Positions 1 through 5,492 of a DNA stretch of 5,492 nucleotides are shown here, piece by piece (the stretch's first letter is position 1; every line of letters begins with the position of its first letter). A program made the translations under genes and the position numbers. Source of the DNA: Planctomycetaceae bacterium (GTDB taxonomy: Bacteria > Planctomycetota > Planctomycetia > Pirellulales > Pirellulaceae); the NCBI GenBank assembly GCA_005773145.1, contig SXHS01000031.1, positions 1 to 5,492 of the forward strand, in the 5' to 3' direction. Below the pieces are notes generated by a model. It did no database searches. It had not been told where the DNA came from and worked only from the letters and a program-made list of their open reading frames with translations.

Positions 1-900
1 AACTCCGCGCACCACCTGGGGATGTAGGCGGATCCACAGGTAGACCGGGCGCACGAACCGATGGGCGCGCATCGCGCCAACGATCGAGCGTACAATCTCG
101 ATCTCGTGCGGCACGATGGCCGGATTGACGGTGCCGTAGACAATCAGCCCGGCATTCTCGGGGACGCCATGCGCACGGCGCCATGCCATGCGGTCGAGTC
201 GTTCACGGATGCCGTGGTAATGATCAAATTGAGCTGCTCCGCACCAATGGATTTGCTCGCGCGGATAGTTGTGGTACTCAACCGCCTCATCCGCCATCAA
301 GTCGCTCCAGACGAGCAGCGAATCGGGGACGCCATTCATATAGCCCTTGCTGGTCAGATTGTCCCACGACAGCATGACCGTAGCCGTGGGGAATCCCAAT
401 CGTCGGGCCGAACGCAAGAGGTGAATGTCGGCCGGGTTGTACCCCGGCGTGCCTGTGACCACCAAATCGGGACGATGTCGATGGAGCAGGGCATCGAACT
501 CGCTGCCGGGAAAGAGGCCTGCTTCAGCGCTCATGTAGGCGCGGCGCAAGAGGGGAATGCGCCCCAGCACCGCGTTGCCGCTGCGAGCCAGCCAATAGCG
601 CAGGGGTGCCTGCTGTCGAAAGGCCTCGTTCTTGTGATTCAGCGTCTGCCCCAAGGCGGGGTTCATCAAGAGATACTGCCGCAAGGTCATCAGATGCGAT
701 TCCACGCGCGAGGCGCGAAAGGGCATGTCTTCCAGCACGATCTGCGGATGATCGAACTCCTGTCGAAAATAGGCTTCTCGGCTGCTTTGCGATACGACGA
801 CCAGCTCCACACCACGCGACAAAAGCGTCTCCGCAATTGAGGAGCGCAGCAGCATGCGGGCCTGAAAGCCGTGCGTAATGTTGAAGAGAATGCGGGGCAT
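1..900 (-). CDS. GT-B-fold glycosyl/glycerophosphotransferase-like protein (3' end beyond window)
   Basis: The minus-strand frame is open for 300 codons from the ATG at 900 to the window edge, so the C-terminus is missing. The N-terminus (RILFNITHGFQARMLLRSSI, residues 3-22) looks like the first Rossmann strand and helix of a GT-B enzyme. Residues 144-200 contain PDLVVTGTPGYNP, then LSWDNLTSKGYMNGVPD and LLVWSD, a pattern seen in CDP-glycerol glycerophosphotransferase-like and capsule-synthesis transferases. A second Rossmann domain seems to start at LIVYGTVNP (252-260), followed by LWIRLHPQ (288-295). No signal peptide or membrane segment is visible, which fits a cytoplasmic or peripheral enzyme. 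ATG 900 is the only ATG, GTG or TTG in frame before the upstream stop at 973-975; its ribosome site is weak. The gene lies 97 bases downstream of the O-antigen-ligase-like gene on the same strand, so a shared polysaccharide operon is likely. Donor and acceptor cannot be read from the sequence. The coding call is strong and the family call moderate. Confidence 0.7.
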   Translation of the reverse strand, partial: MPRILFNITHGFQARMLLRSSIAETLLSRGVELVVVSQSSREAYFRQEFDHPQIVLEDMPFRASRVESHLMTLRQYLLMNPALGQTLNHKNEAFRQQAPLRYWLARSGNAVLGRIPLLRRAYMSAEAGLFPGSEFDALLHRHRPDLVVTGTPGYNPADIHLLRSARRLGFPTATVMLSWDNLTSKGYMNGVPDSLLVWSDLMADEAVEYHNYPREQIHWCGAAQFDHYHGIRERLDRMAWRRAHGVPENAGLIVYGTVNPAIVPHEIEIVRSIVGAMRAHRFVRPVYLWIRLHPQVVRGV

Positions 901-936
901 ACTGGGGAATCGTTTTTCACCTGTTAGGGGGCCGCG

Positions 937-952
937 TGAGGCGCCGGCCTCG
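937..952 (-). other. short inverted repeat between the two minus-strand genes
   Basis: GAGGC at 938-942 and GCCTC at 947-951 form a 5-bp stem with a 4-base loop, with a possible outer G·T pair. It sits in the 97-base gap between the ligase-like gene and the transferase. No T-run follows it in the direction of transcription, so it is not a canonical terminator and could be chance in GC-rich DNA. Confidence 0.2.
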
Positions 953-997
953 ACAGCGGCTGGTCGGCAGCGTCACGCAACGGTAAGGGGCGTGCCG

Positions 998-2326
998 CTA
1001 TTGGGCCATGGCCGCCGAATGCCGGACCGCCGCTGACACCGATTGCGTACGCGGTTGGTATCCCATGCGCCCGTAACCTGCGGCCAAGGCTTGAACGGCA
1101 ATAATGACGCCCACATACTGAAATGCCAAGACGTTATGCGTGAACATGCACTGGAAAAAAAACATCAGACTGAAGCCTGCCAAAACCGCTCGTAGCTCGC
1201 GATTACGAACGCGCCAAGAAATCCAAACGACATTGGCCCAGAATGCCAGGTAGGCTAACAGGGCCACGATGCCCGAGTTCCCCCAAATGAAAAGCAGGTC
1301 ATTGTGCGGTCCTAAGCCTGCACCGATCTGCACCACACGAAACATGCTGCCATGGCCCCGCCCCAATAGCCACTCTTCCTTGCAGGCCTCAAAGGATGGT
1401 CCCCACGTCTCCCAACGGCCCAACTCAGCCCCATTCGCCCCTCGCCCCGTGAGAATCCCCGTCACTTTGGCAACGCGCTCGGCCACATGTTTCTGCCCCT
1501 GGCCCACAAACGACAATGCAAAGGTGCCGCCAAAAGCAATCACGGCCATGACCACAATGGTTTTCAGCACGGTGGCCGGACGCTGCGTCACGCAGCCATA
1601 CGCCAAAAAAATAACCGCCAGGCTGGCAATCGAACTGCGAGATAACGTGGCCACAATCGTCGCCACTAATAGGCCTTGCAGCACCAAATTCCACAACTTG
1701 TTACGCAAGGGCGCGATCATAGTGAAAATCAGCGCGGCGGTGCAAACCATACCGCACGAGTTGGGATTGATCCATAGGCCGGCCCCGCGGCCCTCGTCAT
1801 TGACCCACCCCTTCAGCAGGTTGGGATCCACCACCTGCAACAGCGCTAGCGGACAGGCCAGGGCGACAGTGCCATACATGATCTTGACGAAGGTTGGAAA
1901 CTGGTCGCGCGTGACCACGCGACCGGTTAACCACGGTATGCCGATCAGCCCGATCCATAACTTGATGATGATCTGGGCGATATTGTAATCCGACATGTTT
2001 GGAGGCCTATGGCGCCCCAAAAAGCCGACGGATGAAAATAGGGCGAAAAAGATCCAAGCCGTAAGAAAGAAAGAGGACGGTATGGACTTTTGGGACCTGC
2101 TGAACAGCACAATCGGAACCGCTGCAGCGAAAAACACGATTGGATTCAAGGCATACTCGCCACCCGTGAATCGCGTCTGCAACGCGGCCACATTGGTGAT
2201 CGTAAAGATCATCATGAAATAAAACGGCCACGTCGCCAACTTGGAAACCCGTTTTGCCGGCGGACGAGGCCGATGTTGCACCCCCACCCAGGGCGCGGCC
2301 GGTGCCAACATCAATGAATTCGACAT
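998..2326 (-). CDS. O-antigen ligase/polymerase-like (Wzy_C family) membrane protein
   Basis: This 442-residue polytopic inner-membrane protein has about 10-12 hydrophobic segments (roughly 31-49, 61-77, 86-104, 116-132, 148-166, 189-206, 210-228, 230-247, 252-275, 345-370, 378-397 and 400-417). Length and layout fit the WaaL/Wzy/PglL superfamily, which transfers or polymerises lipid-linked glycans on the periplasmic side. Family-like signatures are GRGAGLWINPNSCG (179-192), TLSRSS (227-232), GRWETWGPSFEA (303-314), GRGHG (322-326) and GPHNDLL (339-345). The large soluble loop around 276-344 carries the Arg and His that are usually functional in this family. The first 30 residues look cytosolic and Pro-rich. 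ATG 2326 follows a weak purine stretch (GGGAAAG in the transcript). The transferase gene follows on the same strand, while the divergent neighbour is pilB, so an O-linked pilin glycosylation ligase is an alternative to LPS or exopolysaccharide work. Sequence alone cannot separate ligase from polymerase. Confidence 0.85.
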   Translation of the reverse strand: MSNSLMLAPAAPWVGVQHRPRPPAKRVSKLATWPFYFMMIFTITNVAALQTRFTGGEYALNPIVFFAAAVPIVLFSRSQKSIPSSFFLTAWIFFALFSSVGFLGRHRPPNMSDYNIAQIIIKLWIGLIGIPWLTGRVVTRDQFPTFVKIMYGTVALACPLALLQVVDPNLLKGWVNDEGRGAGLWINPNSCGMVCTAALIFTMIAPLRNKLWNLVLQGLLVATIVATLSRSSIASLAVIFLAYGCVTQRPATVLKTIVVMAVIAFGGTFALSFVGQGQKHVAERVAKVTGILTGRGANGAELGRWETWGPSFEACKEEWLLGRGHGSMFRVVQIGAGLGPHNDLLFIWGNSGIVALLAYLAFWANVVWISWRVRNRELRAVLAGFSLMFFFQCMFTHNVLAFQYVGVIIAVQALAAGYGRMGYQPRTQSVSAAVRHSAAMAQ

Positions 2327-2401
2327 AGGGGTGACTTTCCCGTTGCAATTTCTGATCCAACCCGGACGCGGCCAGGCGATTCCCGATCAGAGGCTCTCTC
2401 G

Positions 2402-2407
2402 ATTATA
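2402..2407 (-). promoter_or_regulatory. candidate -10 box for the ligase-like gene
   Basis: Read on the minus strand this is a perfect TATAAT, in an otherwise GC-rich region, about 75 bases upstream of the ATG at 2326. No recognisable -35 hexamer lies 16-18 bases further upstream, so a sigma-70-type promoter is plausible but incomplete. The implied leader would be roughly 70 nt. Confidence 0.4.
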
Positions 2408-2491
2408 CAACGCTCCCCCCATCTCGGCGCGGTTTCCATCATCGGTCACGCATCCCACAGGGACTTTAACGATTGTAGCGGCCAGCGCCGA

Positions 2492-2520
2492 TTGACAGGC
2501 CATTTGGCCGTCGTTAGGCT
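2492..2520 (+). promoter_or_regulatory. candidate promoter for pilB
   Basis: A perfect TTGACA (2492-2497) is followed after exactly 17 bases by TAGGCT (2515-2520), which keeps the first, second and last bases of TATAAT. Transcription would start near 2527, leaving a leader of about 54 nt before the ATG at 2581. The same stretch also has GG (2506-2507) and GC (2518-2519) at the spacing of a sigma-54 -24/-12 element, but the rest of that consensus matches poorly. A sigma-70-type reading is preferred. Confidence 0.5.
2498..2509. promoter_or_regulatory. small dyad between -35 and -10, possible operator
   Basis: GGCCA (2498-2502) and TGGCC (2505-2509) form a perfect inverted repeat around a TT centre. 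It starts at the base after TTGACA and lies wholly in the promoter spacer, where a bound regulator would block or remodel polymerase. Such short GC dyads occur by chance, and the regulator, if any, is unknown. Confidence 0.25.
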
Positions 2521-2580
2521 AGAAATAGCGGGGACTTACGTCGATTGGCTCTACCCGGACCCTCGGATGAAACGGTTTCC

Positions 2581-4329
2581 ATGAGCAACTTTGCGGATTA
2601 CTTGATTCGGGACGGCGTCATCAGCCGCGAACAGTTGGCCGAAGCTCAGACTCTGGCCAAACAAACTCGCGGCAACCTGTCCGACCAGCTGATTCGGTTG
2701 GGCTACGCCACCGGCGAAGAGGTCATGCAAGCCATGGCCAAAGAGCACGGCCTGGAATTCGTCGACCTCGATCGGCTGACCATCGACGCCTCGGTCGTCG
2801 AAATCGTGCCGGAATCGGTCGCGCGCGAAAACGTGATCCTCCCCATCGAGAAATCGGAGGGCAGCCTGCGGATCGCTGTCAGTGACCCCCAGGACCTCGA
2901 TACGTTTGAAAAATTGCGGTTCATTCTCAATCGCAAAGTCGACTTGGCCCTGGCCCCACGCGACAAGATTCTGGAGGCCATCAATCGCCATTACGGGCAG
3001 ATCGAGGGAGAAAGTGCCGACTCGATGCTGCAAGAATTCACCGATACGGCCATCGATTTTACCGAAACGGCCCAGGAGTCCGCCTCCTCGACCTCGGACG
3101 TCGTCGACGAACATAGCGCGCCCGTCGTCCGCTTGGTGCACCTGATGATCAGCGAGGCCGTACAACTGCGAGCCTCGGATATCCATGTCGAGCCCTTCGA
3201 GCAACGGGTCCGCATCCGCTATCGGATCGACGGCCACCTGGTGGAGCGAGACAGCCCCCCCCGACGACTACTAGGCGCCATCATCTCCCGCATCAAGATT
3301 CTCTCCAAACTGGACATTGCCGAACGCCGTCGCCCTCAGGACGGCCGCATTAAGGTCTCCGGCGGCGGCAAGGAAATGGACCTGCGGGTCAGTATCATCC
3401 CCACCAACCACGGCCAATCAGCCGTCCTGCGACTGCTCGATAAAGACAACATCAAGGTCGGCACCCGGCAATTGGGCCTCTCCGAACGCATGTACCACCA
3501 GTTCGAGACGCTCATGCGCCGCCCCAACGGCATTATCCTCGTCACTGGCCCCACCGGATCGGGAAAGACCACCACCCTCTACGCGGCCCTCAACGAACTC
3601 AACCGGCCCGACCGGAAAATCATCACCGCGGAGGACCCTGTCGAATACTACCTGGCCGGTATCAACCAGGTCGAAGTACGCCATAGCATCGGACTCGACT
3701 TCGCCCGCATCATCCGCTCCATGCTCCGACAAGCACCCAACGTCATCCTCGTCGGAGAAATGCGAGATATGGAGACCGCCTCGATGGGCATACAGGCGTC
3801 TTTGACTGGACACTTGGTTTTCAGTACACTGCATACGAACGATGCGCCCAGTGCTGTGACACGGTTGATTGATATGGGGGTGCCTGGATATTTGGTTGCC
3901 AGCAGCGTGATATCGGTGCTAGCCCAGCGGTTGGTGCGGGTCGTGTGCGGCAAGTGCAAGCAGCCCTACAAGCCCTTGCCGGCCGAGTTGGAGGCTGCCA
4001 GCATCCCCCCGGAACTGGCGGCCACGGGCACGTTCATGAAGGGAAAAGGGTGCAACTTTTGCCAGAAGCGGGGCTATCGGGGCCGGATCGGCATCTACGA
4101 AATGATGATGATAACCGCCAAAATCCGCGAATTGATCTTCGCCGGTGCCTCCGCTCCCCAGATCCGCAACGCGGCTGTCTCCGAGGGCATGATCACTTTG
4201 TACCGGGACGGCATTGATAAGGTGATGCGCGGGATCACGACATTGGAAGAGGTCTTTCGGGTGGCCAAGAAGTCCGAGGACGATGTGGTCTGCCTGGCCA
4301 GGCCAGCGACCAAAGGAACGAACAAATAG
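2581..4329 (+). CDS. pilB: type IV pilus extension ATPase PilB (GspE/PulE family)
   Basis: This 582-residue cytoplasmic hexameric ATPase powers type IV pilus assembly; the length is typical of PilB. Residues 1-60 form a MshEN-like repeat pair, and about 60-140 form the GspE N-terminal domain. An acidic, Ser/Thr-rich linker spans about 141-180. The motor domain shows SDIHVEP (199-205), ERRRPQDGRI (248-257), Walker A GPTGSGKTT (323-331), Asp box ITAEDPVEYY (348-357), Walker B VILVGEMRD (388-396) and His box HLVFSTLHTNDA (411-422). C456/C459 and C491/C494 make the zinc tetracysteine motif (CGKC, CNFC) found in PilB and GspE but absent from PilT. Oddities are RQAPN where relatives usually have RQDPD (383-387), and a sharp codon-usage change near 3780. 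ATG 2581 is chosen because the N-terminal domain begins there; a TTG at 2545 would add 12 non-conserved residues. The ribosome site (GGATGA at 2565-2570) is weak. pilT lies downstream. GspE of a type II secretion system is the main alternative; the pilT neighbour favours PilB. Confidence 0.95.
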   Translation: MSNFADYLIRDGVISREQLAEAQTLAKQTRGNLSDQLIRLGYATGEEVMQAMAKEHGLEFVDLDRLTIDASVVEIVPESVARENVILPIEKSEGSLRIAVSDPQDLDTFEKLRFILNRKVDLALAPRDKILEAINRHYGQIEGESADSMLQEFTDTAIDFTETAQESASSTSDVVDEHSAPVVRLVHLMISEAVQLRASDIHVEPFEQRVRIRYRIDGHLVERDSPPRRLLGAIISRIKILSKLDIAERRRPQDGRIKVSGGGKEMDLRVSIIPTNHGQSAVLRLLDKDNIKVGTRQLGLSERMYHQFETLMRRPNGIILVTGPTGSGKTTTLYAALNELNRPDRKIITAEDPVEYYLAGINQVEVRHSIGLDFARIIRSMLRQAPNVILVGEMRDMETASMGIQASLTGHLVFSTLHTNDAPSAVTRLIDMGVPGYLVASSVISVLAQRLVRVVCGKCKQPYKPLPAELEAASIPPELAATGTFMKGKGCNFCQKRGYRGRIGIYEMMMITAKIRELIFAGASAPQIRNAAVSEGMITLYRDGIDKVMRGITTLEEVFRVAKKSEDDVVCLARPATKGTNK

Positions 4330-4348
4330 AGGCCCCGGAACGGCCTCT
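4328..4348 (+). other. hairpin overlapping the pilB stop codon
   Basis: AGAGGCC (4328-4334) pairs perfectly with GGCCTCT (4342-4348) across a 7-base loop. The stem includes the last two bases of the pilB stop. It sits where an intrinsic terminator would, but no T-run follows, so it may act as a transcript-end stabiliser or weak attenuator, or have no role. Confidence 0.35.
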
Positions 4349-4398
4349 GGAGAACCCTATGCCGGGAATCGCGGGACGCCCAAGCCAGCCCGCCGGTG

Positions 4399-4418
4399 CC
4401 GCCGATTTGCATCGGCGG
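4399..4418. other. perfect 8-bp hairpin
   Basis: CCGCCGAT (4399-4406) and ATCGGCGG (4411-4418) are exact reverse complements around a 4-base TTGC loop. This is the strongest local stem in the pilB-pilT spacer. Neither strand has a T-run after it, which argues against a classical terminator. It could be part of an RNA structure in a pilB-pilT transcript or a protein-binding dyad. Confidence 0.5.
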
Positions 4419-4599
4419 AGAACTGACCGAATAATGGGGGTGGCCACGCAAGGTATCGGCCCGGCCGTTCCGGTCCGGGTCAAGCGGGATCGAGCTGAGA
4501 TCCTGAGTTGGGGATTGCCGGTTGAACCAGGGGCACTGGTTGGAGTTGGTACGAATGCAGCTTTTGCAGTTTTGGGTCACATAAGCCCCCGATCGGATA

Positions 4600-4698
4600 C
4601 GGCAGTAATTCTGCCCGGCAGTAGTTCTGCCCGGCAGTAGTTCTGCCCGGCAGTAGTTCTGCCCGGCAGTGAGATCCTGTCCGACAGTAATACCGTCT
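4600..4698. repeat. tandem array of 16-bp self-complementary units
   Basis: Four contiguous 16-bp units fill 4600-4663. Units 2-4 (4616, 4632, 4648) are identical, CGGCAGTAGTTCTGCC; unit 1 differs by one base (A for G at its ninth position). Each unit has GGCAG and CTGCC arms around a 5-base centre. Each junction, CTGCC-C-GGCAG, is itself an inverted repeat, so the array can fold in two registers. Two diverged, longer units follow (4664-4681 and 4682-4698). The first keeps a stem with one G·T pair (GGCAG/CTGTC), and their junction is CTGTC-C-GACAG, again self-complementary. The 16-base period is not a multiple of three, so coding repeats are unlikely. The identical units suggest recent slippage. 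Possible roles are a regulator-binding array, mRNA structure between pilB and pilT, or a selfish palindromic repeat. Confidence 0.9.
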
Positions 4699-4843
4699 GA
4701 AGCGTGGACCGCGCGCCGCTGGTTGGGCCTTTTGGCGTGCTTATCCGGGCAACCGCAAGGGGTGGCCGTGCTCCGGCGGTGCAGCTTGGCTTCAGGTGGG
4801 GGCAATCCGGGACCAAAGGGACTGATACGACAAAAGGGATGTA

Positions 4844-4850
4844 AAGGAAG
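4844..4850 (+). promoter_or_regulatory. ribosome binding site of pilT
   Basis: AAGGAAG ends 9 bases before the ATG at 4860 and is a good Shine-Dalgarno match. It supports this start, which also places the conserved PilT N-terminus correctly. Confidence 0.85.
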
Positions 4851-4859
4851 TCAGGGATC

Positions 4860-5492
4860 ATGGGCACGATCTTAATCGACAAACTGCTACAGGCCTGCGT
4901 GAAGCAGGGGGCCAGTGACATCCACATCACGGTGGGGCAGCCCCCCGTGTTTCGACTGCATGGCCGCCTGCGGCGTTTGGAAACCAAGACGCTCGAGCCG
5001 GATGACACGGCCGCCCTGATGAAGAGCATCGCGCCGGAACGCTGCCAGCGTGAATTGCAGGAAAAGGGGGGGAGCGACTTCGGTTTCGCCTTCGGCGACA
5101 TGGCCCGCTTCCGCGTGTCGATCTTCAAACAGCGTGGCAATATCGCCATGGTATTGCGGCAGATCCCCAACAAGATGCTGTCGATCGCCGAACTCGGACT
5201 CCCCGACGTCGTGGAAAAGCTCTGCCTGCGTCCTCGCGGCTTGTTCCTGGTCACAGGCCCGACGGGCTCCGGAAAAAGCACCTCGTTGGCCAGCATGATC
5301 AACCACATCAACGAAACGGTGGATCATCATATCATCACCATCGAGGACCCGATTGAGTTCTATCACTATCACAAGAAGTCGACGGTCAATCAGCGTGAGG
5401 TGGGGACGGACGTGGCAACGTTCTCCGAGGCGATTCGCCGCGCGTTGCGTCAAGACCCCGATGTGATTCTGGTCGGCGAAATGCGCGATCTG
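4860..5492 (+). CDS. pilT: type IV pilus retraction ATPase PilT (3' end beyond window)
   Basis: The frame is open for 211 codons to the window edge, a little over half of a typical PilT of about 350 residues. PilT is a cytoplasmic hexameric ATPase that disassembles the pilus and drives twitching or retraction. The N-terminal PAS-like domain shows ASDIHITVGQPPVFRLHGRL (18-37). The motor domain has Walker A GPTGSGKS (133-140), Asp box ITIEDPIEFY (159-168), VNQREVGTD (176-184), and Walker B with the preceding arginine loop, RRALRQDPDVILVGEMRD (193-210). The absence of an extended N-terminal GspE domain and the VNQREVG motif mark it as PilT rather than PilB. The His box, and the C-terminal AIRNLIRE-type motif expected of PilT, lie beyond the window. 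It is on the same strand as pilB but separated by 530 bases; own promoter or read-through cannot be decided. PilU or another PilT paralogue is possible. Confidence 0.95.
   Translation, partial: MGTILIDKLLQACVKQGASDIHITVGQPPVFRLHGRLRRLETKTLEPDDTAALMKSIAPERCQRELQEKGGSDFGFAFGDMARFRVSIFKQRGNIAMVLRQIPNKMLSIAELGLPDVVEKLCLRPRGLFLVTGPTGSGKSTSLASMINHINETVDHHIITIEDPIEFYHYHKKSTVNQREVGTDVATFSEAIRRALRQDPDVILVGEMRDL

Larger units (their letters stand above)
4330..4859. other. structured 530-base spacer between pilB and pilT, no convincing gene
   Basis: I see no protein or tRNA gene that I can support here. The spacer holds, in order, a hairpin at the pilB stop, a perfect 8-bp hairpin (4399-4418), an 11-nt segment (4463-4473) exactly complementary to the loop and 3' arm of the first hairpin (4335-4345), and a palindromic tandem array (4600-4698). 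It ends with about 160 bases of unremarkable GC-rich sequence before the pilT ribosome site. A 10-base direct repeat, TGAGATCCTG, occurs at 4496-4505 and 4670-4679. No good sigma-70 or sigma-54 promoter for pilT was found, so co-transcription with pilB through the spacer remains possible. It does not match the c-di-GMP riboswitch cores I know. Confidence 0.6.

Noticed and set aside
61..840. Long plus-strand open frame of 259 codons opposite the transferase gene
   Set aside because: It lies antisense to a frame whose protein has recognisable family motifs. Its own translation has no domain, and the opening is explained by GC-rich codon bias of the real gene.
1269..1988. Plus-strand open frame of 239 codons antisense to the ligase-like gene
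   Set aside because: The opposite strand encodes a clear multi-pass Wzy_C protein; this translation has no membrane or domain pattern.
2551..3237. Minus-strand open frame of 228 codons antisense to the pilB N-terminus
   Set aside because: It is a shadow of pilB, which has complete motifs on the other strand.
4328..4418. Intrinsic terminators after pilB
   Set aside because: The two hairpins are good, but neither is followed by a T-run on either strand, so they are listed as hairpins only.
4359..4640. Possible 93-residue gene just after pilB, with GGAG six bases before its ATG
   Set aside because: The ribosome site is good, but the translation is low-complexity Ala/Gly/Pro/Arg with no domain. 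The frame spans the 8-bp hairpin and ends by running into the tandem repeat. A peptide cannot be excluded, but nothing else supports it.
4600..4698. CRISPR array
   Set aside because: Units are 16 bp and directly adjacent with no unique spacers; no cas genes are in the window.
4735..4859. c-di-GMP (GEMM) riboswitch upstream of pilT
   Set aside because: A GGGCAACC stretch recalls part of the motif, but the conserved GACGCAAAGCC core and tetraloop-receptor arrangement are not found.
4577..5311. Minus-strand open frame of 244 codons crossing the repeat array and pilT
   Set aside because: It is antisense to PilT motifs. The repeated peptide stretch arises only from translating the 16-bp palindromes, whose period is not a multiple of three.

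Overview
The window carries four protein-coding genes from a GC-rich, Gram-negative-type bacterium: two on the minus strand for surface polysaccharide (left) and two on the plus strand for type IV pilus motor ATPases (right). The pilB then pilT order, the divergent O-antigen-ligase-like gene and the long structured spacer would fit a planctomycete. That assignment is only a guess from gene content; Nitrospirota or a deltaproteobacterial group are alternatives.

Left half, minus strand. A Wzy/WaaL-type polytopic membrane protein (998..2326) is followed 97 bases downstream by a GT-B-fold, CDP-glycerophosphotransferase-like transferase (900 down to the window edge, 300 codons visible). They read as two genes of a polysaccharide or glycoconjugate operon transcribed leftward, possibly from a promoter whose perfect TATAAT lies at 2402..2407.

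Centre. A 254-base divergent control region (2327..2580) separates the two halves. It holds the minus-strand -10 element and, toward pilB, a perfect TTGACA box with a short dyad in the promoter spacer.

Right half, plus strand. pilB (2581..4329) encodes the pilus extension ATPase with all nucleotide-binding motifs and a tetracysteine zinc site. A 530-base spacer follows with no convincing gene but much structure: a hairpin overlapping the pilB stop, a perfect 8-bp hairpin, an 11-nt long-range inverted repeat, and a tandem array of 16-bp self-complementary units. pilT (4860 to the edge), the retraction ATPase, is cut off just after its Walker B motif. Together PilB and PilT would drive pilus extension and retraction; the neighbouring ligase could act on pilin or on the cell-surface glycan.

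The least ordinary features are the palindromic tandem array, including a compensated base-pair change in its diverged end, and an abrupt codon-usage breakpoint inside pilB near 3780.
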